A DNA stretch of 64,000 bases from DASXQK01 sp963757155 (GCA_963757155.1 CAVWQS010000012.1:189037-253036); one strand, 5' to 3'. Counted from the stretch's first letter, positions 37,685 to 49,111 are shown. Translations and numbers: made by a program. The notes: generated by a model from the sequence alone, not told the origin.

Positions 37685-40387
37685 CAGCTCAGCGCCTTTC
37701 GAATCTTCTCCGGCGTGATCGGCAGATCGCGGAAGCGCTGACCCGTCGCATGGGCCACCGCATTGGCGATGGCCGGCGCGATGGGGCAGAGGACCGCCTC
37801 GGCGATGCCCTTGCCGGTATCCTCCACGGCGGGCAGCAGATCGAGCCCGATCCTGCCCAGGGGCATGTCGCCCCAGCGCGCCACATGGTAGCGATCGAGA
37901 TTCCAGCGCCCGCTCCCGGCGCCATCGCCCAGCAGCGGCAGATCCTCGAGCAGGGCATAGCCGATCCCCATGGCGACGGCGCCCTCGGATTGCCCCTCGA
38001 CGAGGTCCCGCTGGATGATCCGCCCGGCATCCAGGAAGGATTGCATCGCGGTCACCGCGACCCTGCCGGTCCGCCGGTCGATCTCGACCGAGGCGAGCGC
38101 GCCGGAGGAGGCATAGAGGCTGCGGCCGTAGTTCGCCGAGCCCGCGGGCGGCGGGGTGGTGTTCGCCCGCTCATGGATGGCCCAGCCCGTCTCCTGCGCG
38201 CGCCGGGTCGAGAGGCCGTCCAGCGGGCAGCGCCGCGTGACCCCGTCGATCACATACTCGGCGCTCACCCAATCGCCCTGGGAATAGGCATGCACCATCA
38301 TGGCGGCGAAGCCGTTGTCGGCATGGAGCTGGCGGGCGATCTTCGCCAGGGACAGCGGCGGGAGCTTCGGGGCCGTCAGGCTTCCGTCCTGCCAGCGGGT
38401 GTTCTGTCCGAGCGAGGCCGGGGCGATGCCCCAGAGCTTGCAGGCCGCCGGCAGCAGCCCCGCCTCGAACAGCAGACGCGCGGCCTGCTCGACGACATGG
38501 ACCTGATGAAAGCCGGTCAGGCAGGCGCTGGAGGATTGCATGAAATCCGCCGTCCAGCGCGGATCGTCCCAGGGATTTCCCGGCGGCGTCGTATCCGACT
38601 GCAGGCCGAGGGCGGCGAAATGCGCCGCCGCCCCCATCTCGACCGCCTGCGCATTGGCGCCGAGATGGCGCGACGTGCTGAGGGCGAGGGAGGTCGCCGA
38701 GCCATTGCCCATGTCGATGCAGTTCGTGCGCACCGTCAGCCGCCCGTCGGCGCCGATGGCGACCTCGGCCATGACGCCGTCGCTGCCGGTGCCATAGGCC
38801 TGGTTGGCGAGCGCGAATCCGACGCCGTAGAGCATCGACCCCGAATCCCTTGCCCGCTTCGTCGCGGCGCGATCGGCCCAGAGCGGATGCGCCCGCGCCC
38901 GCGCGCAGATCTCCGCCAGCCGCATGTCATGGATCAGGGGCGCGCCGGTCACCGTCCGGTCGCCGGTCAGCAGCAGATTGCGCTGGCGCAGCTCGATGGC
39001 ATCGAGCCCGAGCGCGCCGGCCGCCTCGTCCACCAGGCATTCGATGGCGTAGAAGGCCTGGGGACCGCCGAAGCCCCGCATCGATCCGGCGACGACGCCC
39101 GCGCTCGGCACGGCGGCGGCATCGATCATGACCTTGTCGAAGCGATAGCTGCCGCCGCCGGTGAAGGCGGCAAGCTCGGCGACCCATTGGCTGTAATTAT
39201 TGGCGCCGCCCGCCTGCAGGCTCATCCGGCTCTGGATCGCCTTGAAGCGGCCCGCGGAATCGACCGCCAGGCGCTGCTCGATGCGGCTGCCGAGCTGCTT
39301 CAGCCCGGCGGCGAATTGCTCGAAGCGGTCGCTGGCGATCCTGACGGGCCCGTCGGCATAGGCGGCGGCGAGCGCCAGCAGCAGCGGGAAAGGCCGAGGT
39401 GTCGCGGCCGCCGAAGCCGCCGCCGGGATAGCAGGCGTTGAGCACCACCTTGGCGAGGCGGATCGGGCAATCCGGGGCGCCGAAGAGGCCGAGGGTGTTG
39501 GCGATATCGCCATTGGTCGATTGGGTGCCCAGGACCAGATGCAGGGTCGCGCCCGCCGCCCCCGGCTCGAGCCAGGCCAGGCCCGATTCCGGCTCCATGA
39601 ACATCGGGTCCAGCACCTGGGTCCCGTAGCTGCCGGAGAATTGCCGCAGCGCCGGGTCGTCGAACACCGACTCCATCTTCGCCCGGAGCGCGCGCGCTTC
39701 GGAATCGGCGGGCGCCGGCGGCTCGGCATAGGGATTGCTAGGGCCGTTGCGGGTCTGGGAGAATTCCTCGACGCCGTCCGCAACGGACCGCGTGATGTAA
39801 GTGGCGGGCGGAAAAGGCTTGGGCGGTGGCGGCGCCGGCGCTGCGGCGCCATAGCGGACGACCGATTCATCGAACTGCAGCTGACGCTGCGCCCGGCGCC
39901 AGGTCGCGAAATCCCCAAAGATCAGGATCGCCACGGGCTGGCCGAAATAGCTCGGCGCCTGGCCGGCCGGCACCAGCAGCCCGGGCGTGCCATTGGCCAG
40001 CGCCATGGTGCTCTGGGGAAGGAGGATCTTGTCGGCAGCCAGATCCGCCTGCTCGATCTTGCGCAGCGGTTGCAGCGCGGGCGGCAGGCTCGAGAGATCG
40101 ATGCCAAGGAAGACGCGATCGACGGCGGTGGCGCGCAGCACCATCGCGACGCGCTCGCGCGCCGGCCAGCCCGCCATGTCCCGGGCCCGGAAATCGCGGC
40201 CGTAGATCTTCTGGCCCGTCACCTTGGCGGGCCCATCGATGCGCGAGCGCGCAACGCCGGGTCCCGCGGACCAATCATGGGCCGGCGCGGCCTCGGCGAA
40301 AGCGAGCTTGTTGAAGACGACCGTGAGGGCAGTACCCCCGATCGTCTGCAGGAACTCGCGACGGGTGGGAATGAAGAAGCCGCTCAT
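37684..40387 (-). CDS. Molybdopterin-binding large subunit, IorB-like hydroxylase, apparent +1 frameshift
   Basis: A 900-residue aldehyde-oxidase/xanthine-dehydrogenase-type subunit carrying the molybdenum cofactor. It starts with a twin-arginine signal (TRREFLQTIGGTALTVVF), so the complex works in the periplasm. Cofactor and active-site regions include GGGFGGRDTS (about 328), GSMRGFGGPQAFYAIE and AQETGWAIHE. The extra base near 39386-39400 splits the ORF (joined DTS-PFPLLLA). Relatives hydroxylate N-heterocycles (isoquinoline, nicotinate) or aldehydes; the present substrate is unknown. Cofactor-insertion (XdhC-like) genes are not in the window. Confidence 0.9.
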
Positions 40388-40508
40388 GAGCTGAGAGCGG
40401 ACGATAGCACAGCCGACTTCGCGCTGTGTGTGCGCGACTCCCTATGCCGTCACCTCGGCGAAAGTCGAGGTCCAGGGGCGAGCGGCGGAACGGCGGCGTA
40501 GAGGCGCG

Positions 40509-41216
40509 CTAGCCCTTACCGCCGCTGCCGCCGCCGCGCATCTTGCGGGTCTGGGGCGTGGCGAAGAGGTCGTTGGGGAGCTCGGCGCCGAAGACAGCGT
40601 CCTGGAGCGCGATGGCCACTTCGGTGCCGCGGGAATCGCGGATGATCCATTGCTTCAGCACCAGCGGATCGTCGGCGAAGGTGAGGGAGGCCTGGCCGGC
40701 ATCGGGATTGGCGGTCTGGTACATCGAGAGCCGGATGGCGCCGGGCGAGCGCTCGATGGCGGTCACGGTGATCTTCGGGCTGAAGTCGATGGTCTGCTGC
40801 ACCAGGAACCAGATCGGCGTCTGGTCCATGGGGATCTGGGTCAGCTGGTCGAGATCGCTGTCGTAGTAATCGACCCAGGTGCCGTCGGAGACCAGCAGCA
40901 CCGGCACCGGCGGCTCGTATTCGACGCGGAGCAGCCCCGGCCGGCGCAGATAGATCTTGCCGAAGGAGAGTGCCCCGCCGGAGGCGACCTGCTGGAAGCG
41001 GGCGCTCATGCTGCGGATGCTGTCGAGATAGGCGGCCACCCGCTTCAGATCGGCCTGATCCTCGGGGGATAGCTGCATCGGCGTATCCACCGCCCAGGCG
41101 CTGTGCGCGCCCAGCACGCCGGCCATGGAGATCAGCGCCAGGCTGCCCAAGAGGCGGCGGCGGGTGAAAGTGCCGAAGGCGGGCATCTCGGGCATCGTCT
41201 GAAGCTTCTTGTTCAT
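40509..41216 (-). CDS. lolA: Outer-membrane lipoprotein carrier protein
   Basis: A 235-residue periplasmic chaperone that carries lipoproteins from LolCDE to the outer membrane. A long leader (RRRLLGSLALISMAGVLGAH, cleavage after AWA at about 42) is followed by the LolA core: YLDSIRSMSARFQQVASGG, GKIYLRRPGLLRVEYEPP, LVSDGTWVDYYDSDLDQLTQ and LVLKQWIIRDSRGTEVAIAL. The C-terminal GGGSGGKG tail is flexible. Start ATG 41216 overlaps the ftsK stop (ATGA), an arrangement common in alphaproteobacteria. The Arg-rich leader could be mistaken for Tat, but the consensus is poor. Confidence 0.93.
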   Translation of the reverse strand: MNKKLQTMPEMPAFGTFTRRRLLGSLALISMAGVLGAHSAWAVDTPMQLSPEDQADLKRVAAYLDSIRSMSARFQQVASGGALSFGKIYLRRPGLLRVEYEPPVPVLLVSDGTWVDYYDSDLDQLTQIPMDQTPIWFLVQQTIDFSPKITVTAIERSPGAIRLSMYQTANPDAGQASLTFADDPLVLKQWIIRDSRGTEVAIALQDAVFGAELPNDLFATPQTRKMRGGGSGGKG

Positions 41217-43633
41217 TCCATTCCGTCGCTGTTCCGGGCCAGAACCTCGCGCTTGCCGACATGGTTGGCAGGGCTGACCACGCCCTCCTTCTCCATGCGC
41301 TCGATCAGTCGGGCCGCGCGGTTATAGCCGATTTGCAGATGCCGCTGGACGAAGCTCGTCGAGGCCTTGCGCTCGCGGGAGACAAGCTGGACGGCCTTGT
41401 CGTAGAGGTCGTCGCCGCTGCCTTCCTCGCCGCCCAGGCCTTCCGAACCCTCGGGCTCCTCTTCCTCGCGGGTGACGTCCTCAATATAGGCGGGCGTCCC
41501 CTGCTCTTTAAGGTGCCGCACCACGGATTCGACTTCGCCGTCGGAGACGAACGGACCATGAACGCGCACGATGCGCCCGCCCTGGCCCATGTAGAGCATG
41601 TCGCCTTGGCCCAGGAGCTGCTCGGCGCCGGGCTCGCTGAGGATGGTGCGGCTGTCGATCCGGCTGGTGACGTGGAAGCTGACCCGGGTCGGGAAATTGG
41701 CCTTGATCGTCCCGGTGATGACGTCCACCGAGGGGCGCTGGGTCGCCATGATGATATGGATGCCGGCGGCCCGCGCCATCTGGGCCAGGCGCTGCACCGC
41801 GGCCTCGATATCCTTGCCGGCCACCAGCATCAGATCGGCCATCTCGTCGACCACGACCACGATGAAGGGCAGAGGCGAGAGGTCGAAGGCCTGCTCCTCA
41901 TAGATCGGCGCGCCGGTCTCGGGATTGAATCCGGTCTGGACCTTGCGGGTCAGGGTCTCGCCCTTGGCCGCCGCCTGCTCGACCCGCTGGTTGTAGCCCT
42001 CGATATTGCGCACGCCGAGCTGGGACATCTTGCGGTAGCGGCCCTCCATCTCGCGCACGGTCCATTTCAAGGCGACGATCGCCTTGCGGGGGTCGGTGAC
42101 CACGGGCGCCAGGAGATGGGGAATTCCGTCATAGCCGGAGAGTTCCAGCATCTTCGGATCGACCATGATGAATTTGCAGCGGTCCGGCGGCAGGCGGTAG
42201 ATCAGCGACAGGATCATGGTGTTGATCGCCACCGACTTGCCCGAGCCGGTGGTGCCGGCGATGAGCAGATGGGGCATGCGGGCGAGATCGACGATCACCG
42301 GTGAGCCGCCGATGTCCTTGCCCAGCACCAGCGCCAGCTTCGCCGCCGTGCGCTCGTAATCCTCCGACGCCAGGAGCTCGCGCAGCCCCACGGTCTCGCG
42401 GATGCGATTGGGCAGCTCGATGCCGATGACGCTCTGGCCGGGGATCACCGCGATGCGCACCGAGACCGAGCTCATGGAGCGCGCCACATCGTCGGCGAGG
42501 CCGACCACGCGGCTGGTCTTGGTGCCGGGCGCGGGCTCGAGCTCGTAGAGCGTCACCACCGGCCCGGGGCGGACCTTCACGATCTGGCCCTTGACCCCGA
42601 AATCCTGCAGCACCGATTCCAGCAGCCGGGCGTTCTTCTCCAGCGATTCCTCGTTCACCTTCTGCGCGCCGCGATCCTTGGCCGGCGGATGCAGCAGATC
42701 CAGCGGCGGCAGGGAGTATTCCGCATTGGGCACGAGATCCAGCGTCGCCTGGCCCGCCTTGACCGCCCGCTTGCCGGGCCGCGGACGCTGCTTCTGCGGC
42801 TCGACCAGCGGCTCGGCCTCGACACGGACCGCCCGCGCCGGAGGCTCGGGCGTCACCGGCGGCATGAGGGAGAGAGGCTGGTCCTCTTCCTCGTCTTCCG
42901 CCGTATGGTCGTCGAGAGCGGGCTCCATGCGCCGCGCCTCCTCATAGCGCTCGGCGCGCAGCTCGGCCGCCTCCTCGGAGCGCCGGGGGCGGAGCCACCG
43001 GACGATGGCGCTGGTGCGGGTCGAGACCTCGCCGCTGGCCGCGGCGAGGGCCTTGCCCGCCTGGTGATAGCGCCGCCAGGAGACGCCGAGGGCGAAGTAG
43101 TAGAGCGGCAAGGCCAGGACCAGGCAGACGAGCTGCAGCACCCAGACCGGCGCCAGCCCCATGGGCAGGAGACCCATCAGCGTGCCGCCCCCGAACAGAA
43201 GCTGGCCCAGCGCGCCGCCCAGGCTGACCGTGAAGGGCCAGGCGCCCGACCAGGGAACGAGCCCGAGGCCGATGGAGGTCGCCAGCAGCGAGGCGGGCAG
43301 CAGCAGCAGCCGCAGCCACCAGGGGCTGGGCGGGCGATGGCGGATCAGCTTCACCGCCCAGACGGCCAGCGCCACCGCCAGCATGAAGCTCGCCAGCCCC
43401 AGGCTCTGCAGCGTGAGATCGGCGATATAGGCGCCGGGCACGCCGAGGAGATTCTGCACCGGCCCGTCGGTCGCGAGATTGAAGGAGGGATCGCTCCGGC
43501 TCGCCGTCAGCAGGGCCACCAGATAGGCGCCCGCCAGGACGAAGAGAACAATGCCGAACACCTCCTCGAAGCGCCGGCGCAGGAAGACCCGGGTCCCCGC
43601 CGGCACGAAGGTGGTGGTGGTCTGGTCGGTCAT
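41213..43633 (-). CDS. ftsK: DNA translocase FtsK
   Basis: An 806-residue division-linked DNA pump that clears and aligns chromosome ends. Four membrane helices lie in residues 25-195, followed by a charged, Pro-rich linker (215-330) that is short compared with E. coli. The motor has Walker A GTTGSGKS at 460-467 and Walker B IVVVVDEMADL at about 591-601, with the ATQRPSVDVITG motif at about 630. The C-terminal gamma domain (about 745-800, SFVQRHLQIGYNRAARLIERME) reads KOPS sites. The ATG overlaps the aminotransferase stop, and its own stop overlaps lolA. Confidence 0.96.
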   Translation of the reverse strand: MTDQTTTTFVPAGTRVFLRRRFEEVFGIVLFVLAGAYLVALLTASRSDPSFNLATDGPVQNLLGVPGAYIADLTLQSLGLASFMLAVALAVWAVKLIRHRPPSPWWLRLLLLPASLLATSIGLGLVPWSGAWPFTVSLGGALGQLLFGGGTLMGLLPMGLAPVWVLQLVCLVLALPLYYFALGVSWRRYHQAGKALAAASGEVSTRTSAIVRWLRPRRSEEAAELRAERYEEARRMEPALDDHTAEDEEEDQPLSLMPPVTPEPPARAVRVEAEPLVEPQKQRPRPGKRAVKAGQATLDLVPNAEYSLPPLDLLHPPAKDRGAQKVNEESLEKNARLLESVLQDFGVKGQIVKVRPGPVVTLYELEPAPGTKTSRVVGLADDVARSMSSVSVRIAVIPGQSVIGIELPNRIRETVGLRELLASEDYERTAAKLALVLGKDIGGSPVIVDLARMPHLLIAGTTGSGKSVAINTMILSLIYRLPPDRCKFIMVDPKMLELSGYDGIPHLLAPVVTDPRKAIVALKWTVREMEGRYRKMSQLGVRNIEGYNQRVEQAAAKGETLTRKVQTGFNPETGAPIYEEQAFDLSPLPFIVVVVDEMADLMLVAGKDIEAAVQRLAQMARAAGIHIIMATQRPSVDVITGTIKANFPTRVSFHVTSRIDSRTILSEPGAEQLLGQGDMLYMGQGGRIVRVHGPFVSDGEVESVVRHLKEQGTPAYIEDVTREEEEPEGSEGLGGEEGSGDDLYDKAVQLVSRERKASTSFVQRHLQIGYNRAARLIERMEKEGVVSPANHVGKREVLARNSDGME

Positions 43634-44853
43634 TGCGCCGCCGCCACGTCTTCCTGGGAGTCGGGGGCGAGCACCTTGACCAGCCGGGTCAGGCCTTCCT
43701 CGACCACCTCGGGCTCATGCACCAAAGCGACGCGGATATAGGGCGTGCCGGGATTGCGCCCCTCGGCATCGGGCCGCGCCATATAGGCGCCGGGGAGCAC
43801 GCGCAAGCCCGCCTCGGCCCAGAGACGCTTGGCTGCGGCCTCGCCGTCGCCCACGTCCAACCAGAGAAAAAATCCGCCCGCCGGTGCGGTGAAGCCGAAG
43901 CGATTGCCCAGCAGGCGCTCCGCGATGGCGAAGCTCCGGCGATAGCGCTCGCGCCCCGCCTCGACATGGGTCTCCTCGCGCCACAACGCGGCCGAGGCGG
44001 CGAGCGCCGGGAAGGAAGGCGCGCTGCCGCCGAAATTCACCAGCTGGGTCACCCGCTTGATCAGGCGCCGGTCGCCGGCGATGAAGCCGGAGCGCAGGCC
44101 CGGTGCCGCCGAACGCTTGGAGAGGGAGTGCAGCACGATCAGATTGTCGAGCCTGCCCTCGGCCACCTCCAGCGCGCCGGCCGGGGGCTGGCCGCGGTAG
44201 ATCTCGGCATAGCATTCGTCGAAGGCGATGGCGAAATCATGCTTGCGGGCAAGCCTCACCCAGCGGGCGAGATAGTCGCGCGACGCCACGGCCCCTTGCG
44301 GGTTGGAGGGCGAGCAGACATAGGCCAGAGCCGTGCGGGCGAGCGTCGCCTGATCCACGAGCTCGGGCTCGGGCAGGAAGCCATTGGCCGGCGTCGCCGG
44401 CAGGAAGATGGGCTCCGCCCCCGCCACCGCCGCCGCCCCGGCATAGACATGATAGAAGGGGCTCGGCATCAGCACGGCGGGCCGCGGGCCCTGGCCCTGC
44501 CATTCCGGCACGGCGGCCAGCGCCAGATGGAACAGCGCCTCCCGCGTCCCGGCGCAGGGCATGATGTCCTGGTCCGGGTCGAGAAAGCCCTCGGCCAGAT
44601 GATAGCGCCGCTGCAGCCAATCGCGGACGGCGCGGCGGAAATCCGGCGTGCCGGCGGATTGCGGATAGCGCGACCACTCGGCCTTCTGGCGCTCCAGGAT
44701 CTCGGCCAGGAAATCCGGCGGGGCGGCCTGGGGCTCGCCCACCGAAAAAGCCAGCACGGGCCCGCCGGGTGTCACGCCCTCCAGCAGGGCATTCAGCCGG
44801 GTGAAGGGGTGGAATTTCAGCAGCGAATCGAGCCGGTCGGTCACGGCGCCCAA
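43630..44853 (-). CDS. Class I/II PLP aminotransferase (DapC-like)
   Basis: A 407-residue fold-type-I aminotransferase. PLP-site features: YPQSAGTPDFRRAVRDWL (about 62), MPSPFYHVYAGAA (about 128), CSPSNPQGAV (about 180), FDECYAEIYRG (about 210) and the lysine-bearing SLSKRSAAPGLRSGF (about 242). It resembles the N-succinyldiaminopimelate aminotransferases (lysine and peptidoglycan precursor synthesis), which commonly lie beside ftsK in this class. Start is TTG 44853 or GTG 44844 (VTDRLDS); neither has a strong ribosome site. It heads the aminotransferase, ftsK, lolA unit. Confidence 0.87.
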   Translation of the reverse strand: MGAVTDRLDSLLKFHPFTRLNALLEGVTPGGPVLAFSVGEPQAAPPDFLAEILERQKAEWSRYPQSAGTPDFRRAVRDWLQRRYHLAEGFLDPDQDIMPCAGTREALFHLALAAVPEWQGQGPRPAVLMPSPFYHVYAGAAAVAGAEPIFLPATPANGFLPEPELVDQATLARTALAYVCSPSNPQGAVASRDYLARWVRLARKHDFAIAFDECYAEIYRGQPPAGALEVAEGRLDNLIVLHSLSKRSAAPGLRSGFIAGDRRLIKRVTQLVNFGGSAPSFPALAASAALWREETHVEAGRERYRRSFAIAERLLGNRFGFTAPAGGFFLWLDVGDGEAAAKRLWAEAGLRVLPGAYMARPDAEGRNPGTPYIRVALVHEPEVVEEGLTRLVKVLAPDSQEDVAAAQ

Positions 44854-44883
44854 TCAGTCGTTATACCGACGGCGGGCAGGCAC

Positions 44884-45006
44884 TCGCACCGCCGGCCGAT
44901 CGACTCGGCCGGCGGTGCGACAGCGCGCCGTCGGGACAGAACATAAACGACTTTACCGGCTTGCGGCACCCCTCCCTGTAAAGGGTGCCGGGCCGGCTAA
45001 GCCGGC
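44884..45006. terminator. Two strong hairpins between the aminotransferase gene and amtB
   Basis: At 44884-44920, TCGCACCGCCGGCCGA and TCGGCCGGCGGTGCGA form a perfect 16-bp stem with a 5-base loop. At 44988-45006, GGGCCGGC pairs with GCCGGCCC around three bases. Both lie just past the amtB stop on the minus strand and upstream of the aminotransferase start. The second is likely the amtB terminator, although a T-run is lacking; the first might also affect the aminotransferase promoter. Confidence 0.5.
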
Positions 45007-45028
45007 CCGCCCTTCTTCGCGCTGAACC

Positions 45029-46333
<1,305 letters not shown>

Positions 46334-46371
46334 GGCGAGGTCTCCAGTGGAATGACTCCCTGTCCCCTGAC

Positions 46372-46388
46372 AGCAAGACTCGTGCCAA
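46372..46388 (-). promoter_or_regulatory. Sigma-54 promoter of amtB
   Basis: Read on the minus strand the site is TTGGCACGAGTCTTGCT, a full match to YTGGCACG-N4-TTGCW with GG and GC elements at -24 and -12. It lies 39-55 bases before the amtB ATG. This fits control by NtrC under nitrogen limitation. Confidence 0.85.
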
Positions 46389-46412
46389 GACGCCTCGGAG
46401 AAGCTCCGGCAT

Positions 46413-46429
46413 CGATTCGGACCGAATCG
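46413..46429. promoter_or_regulatory. 17-base perfect palindrome upstream of the sigma-54 site
   Basis: CGATTCGG-A-CCGAATCG lies about 25 bases upstream of the -24 element. It does not match the NtrC consensus I know (GCAC-N-GTGC core). It may be an activator or repressor site for amtB, or for the divergent UbiH-type gene. Confidence 0.4.
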
Positions 46430-46549
46430 CGGCGAATCCCAGGGCGGCCTGACCGCGTTCGCGCCGCTCTGCCCGGATTGCCCACAAATGAGCAGCCGCG
46501 CGACAGCCTGGCGCTTTACAAGCCGGCGCCCCGGCCGGAGGATCGGGCC

Positions 46550-47833
46550 ATGAGCCCTTCAGAGCCCCCCGGCGTCGATATCAAGCACGGCATCGATATC
46601 AAGACGGATGTGCTGATCGTCGGCGGCGGCATGGTCGGCATGGCGACGGCCATCGCGCTCGGCGGGGCGGGGCTCGAGGTGCTGGTGGTCGACGCCGAGC
46701 CGGCGGCCGAGCGCGAGGGGGCCGGCTATGACGGCCGTTCCTCGGCCATCGCCTTCGCCTCCCAGCAGGCGCTGGCCCAGCTCGGGATCTGGGCGGGCAT
46801 GGCGCCGGAGGCCGAGCCCATCCTCGATATCCGCGTCTCCGACGGGCGGCCGGGCCGGCCCGCCGCCCCGCTGTTCCTGCATTACGACCATCTCCAATCC
46901 GGCCTCGGGGCGCCCTTCGGCCATATCGTGGAGAATCGGGTGATCCGCCGGGCGCTGGCCGCCCGGCTGGCCGAGCTGCCCAATGTCACGGTCGTGGCGC
47001 CGGGGCGCGTCGGCGAGGTCGAGCGCCGGCCGGGCCATGTGGCGGCGCGGCTCGAGGACGGACGGCAGGTCCGCGCCCGGCTTCTCATCGCCGCCGATGG
47101 CGCCCGCTCCAAGCTGCGGCAGGAGGCGGGCATCGCCGCGGCCGAATTCGCCTATGGCCAGACGGGCATCGTGGCGACCGTCGCCCATGCGCTGCCCCAT
47201 GGCGGGGTGGCGCATGAGCATTTCCTGCCCTCGGGCCCCTTCGCCATGCTGCCCATGACGGATTATGAGGGCCGCCACCGCTCCTCCATCGTCTGGACCG
47301 AGCGGCGCGAGCTGGCCCCGAGCCTGCTCGCTCTGCCGGATGGGGAATTCGCGGCCGAGATCGAGCGCCGCTTCGGCCTCAGCCTCGGCCGCATCGAGGT
47401 TCTGGGCCAGCGCTGGTCCTATCCGCTGCGCCTCATCCATGCGGCGCGCTATGCCGATCACCGCCTCGTCCTGGTGGGCGATGCCGCCCATGCCATCCAT
47501 CCCATCGCGGGCCAGGGGCTGAACCTGGGCCTGCGCGATGTGGCGGCGCTCGCCGAGGTGATCGCCGATGCCTTCCGCCTCGGCCTCGACATCGGATCCT
47601 CTGTCGTCCTCGATGACTATCAGCGCTGGCGCCGCTTCGACGCTCTGCTGCTGATCGCCGTCACCGACAGCCTGAACCGCCTCTTCTCCAACGACCTCGC
47701 CCCCTTGCGCCTCGCCCGCGACCTCGGCCTCGCCGCCGTCCACCGCCTGCCGCCGGTAAAGCGCCTCCTCATGCGCCACGCCATGGGCGCCGCCGGCCCA
47801 AGGCCGCGGCTGCTAAGAGGGTTGCCGCTGTAG
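46550..47833 (+). CDS. UbiH/UbiF/Coq6-family FAD monooxygenase
   Basis: A 427-residue flavoprotein that hydroxylates the aromatic ring in ubiquinone synthesis. FAD motif DVLIVGGGMVGMATAIAL (about 20-37), the middle motif LLIAADGARSKLRQEAGI (about 180), and the second FAD motif RLVLVGDAAHAIHPIAGQGLN (about 306), which is the UbiH/COQ6 signature. Ring position cannot be told by eye. Start ATG 46550 follows GGAGG by eight bases, and upstream in-frame codons have poor composition. It is divergent from amtB. Its end is followed by a CACAGAGGCACAGAG repeat pair. Confidence 0.92.
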   Translation: MSPSEPPGVDIKHGIDIKTDVLIVGGGMVGMATAIALGGAGLEVLVVDAEPAAEREGAGYDGRSSAIAFASQQALAQLGIWAGMAPEAEPILDIRVSDGRPGRPAAPLFLHYDHLQSGLGAPFGHIVENRVIRRALAARLAELPNVTVVAPGRVGEVERRPGHVAARLEDGRQVRARLLIAADGARSKLRQEAGIAAAEFAYGQTGIVATVAHALPHGGVAHEHFLPSGPFAMLPMTDYEGRHRSSIVWTERRELAPSLLALPDGEFAAEIERRFGLSLGRIEVLGQRWSYPLRLIHAARYADHRLVLVGDAAHAIHPIAGQGLNLGLRDVAALAEVIADAFRLGLDIGSSVVLDDYQRWRRFDALLLIAVTDSLNRLFSNDLAPLRLARDLGLAAVHRLPPVKRLLMRHAMGAAGPRPRLLRGLPL

Positions 47834-47849
47834 GCCATCAAGGAAGCAG

Positions 47850-47970
47850 ATTCACCACAGAGGCACAGAGTCACAGAGGCAGAGGGAGAAGAAGTGGCGC
47901 GGGTCTGCTTCCCAGAAACGCGCGTCAACTCTTCTTGCTTCTCTGTGCCTCTGTGCCTCTGTGGTTCCCC
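47850..47970. repeat. Inverted pair of the CACAGAGGCACAGAG repeat family
   Basis: ATTCACCACAGAGGCACAGA starts at 47850 and its inverted partner CTGTGCCTCTGTGCCTCTGT ends near 47963. The pair takes up much of the 297-base gap between the UbiH-type and binding-protein genes. The rest (47971-48130) should hold the promoter of the betaine-transport genes. Confidence 0.8.
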
Positions 47971-48130
47971 TTCCTAAGCCCGACCCCACCCAATGCCATA
48001 CCATTGCCAAACCAACTCGGCTTGACGGCTGTCCGGCCGGCGAAGATGATTACCCGCAATAGAAGATGGCGCCCGGCAAGAGGCCGCGCGCCACGCGAAT
48101 AGGGAAGCACACAAACGGGAGACTAAGGGC

Positions 48131-49096
48131 ATGAAACCATTTTCTTTGACGGCGAGGTCGCTCGCCGTCCTCGCCTTGGGGGTCGCCGTCGGGATCGGCG
48201 CGGCGCGGCCCGCGGCGGCGGAAGTGCCGGAATCCAAGGACCCCATCAAGATCGCGCTCATGGATTGGACGAGCGTGAACCTCAACGCCCATATCTACGG
48301 CGATATCCTGAAGAAGCTCGGCTACAACGTCGAATATGTGACGGCCGACTATCTCTCCAGCCTGACCACCGGCCTCACCAACGGCGATGTCGATATCGGC
48401 CTGGAATATTGGGACACCACGGCCGGCGATGCCATGAAGGCCTCGGACGCGACCGGCAAGACGATCCGCGTCGGCAAGCTCGGGCCGAAGGCGAAGGAAG
48501 AGTGGTGGTATCCCATCTATATGAAGGAGAAATGCCCGGGCCTGCCGGACTGGCATGCGCTGCTGGATCCGAAATGCGCCGAGGCCTTCTCGACCGCCGA
48601 CACCGCCCCCAAGGGCCGCTATCTCGGCGGGCCCGTGACCTGGGGCGGCTTCGACGACGAGCGCATCGCCGCACTCGGTCTGCCCTTCGAGGTGGTCCAT
48701 GCCGGCACCGATGCGGCCATGTTCGCCGAGCTCGATTCGGCCGAGGCCCGCAAGGCGCCCATCATGCTCTGGATCTATTCGCCGCATTGGGCGCCGGCGA
48801 AATACGAGGGCGAGTGGGTGCAATTCCCGGAGTTCACGCCGGAATGCTATGCCGACAAGAAGTACAACTGCGGCAAGCCCCATGGCGAGATCTGGAAATA
48901 TGCCTGGGGCGGCATGAAGGACAAATGGCCCACGGCCTATAACGTGGCGAAGAACTACAGCTTCGACGCCAAGGAGCTGGGCCTGCTCGCGGGCGAGGTG
49001 GACCTCCATAACAAATCGCTCGACGACGTCGCTGCCGCCTGGGTCGACGCCAATGAGGCGAAGTGGAAGGGCTGGGTCTCGACGCCGTCGAACTAG
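48131..49096 (+). CDS. Glycine betaine/proline-type ABC substrate-binding protein (OpuAC/ProX-like)
   Basis: A 321-residue periplasmic protein with a signal peptide (LTARSLAVLALGVAVGIGAA, cleavage after PAAA at about 30). The mature protein has the quaternary-ammonium binding fold: IKIALMDWTSVNLNAHIYGD, GLTNGDVDIGLEYWDTT, EEWWYPIYMKEKCPGLPDWHAL, WIYSPHWAPAKYEGEWVQFP. Several Trp residues are candidates for the aromatic cage that holds betaine-like cations. Its ligand could be glycine betaine, choline, carnitine or dimethylsulfoniopropionate. The ATPase and permease genes follow. Confidence 0.9.
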   Translation: MKPFSLTARSLAVLALGVAVGIGAARPAAAEVPESKDPIKIALMDWTSVNLNAHIYGDILKKLGYNVEYVTADYLSSLTTGLTNGDVDIGLEYWDTTAGDAMKASDATGKTIRVGKLGPKAKEEWWYPIYMKEKCPGLPDWHALLDPKCAEAFSTADTAPKGRYLGGPVTWGGFDDERIAALGLPFEVVHAGTDAAMFAELDSAEARKAPIMLWIYSPHWAPAKYEGEWVQFPEFTPECYADKKYNCGKPHGEIWKYAWGGMKDKWPTAYNVAKNYSFDAKELGLLAGEVDLHNKSLDDVAAAWVDANEAKWKGWVSTPSN

Positions 49097-49111
49097 GAAG
49101 CGAGCCGCTTA

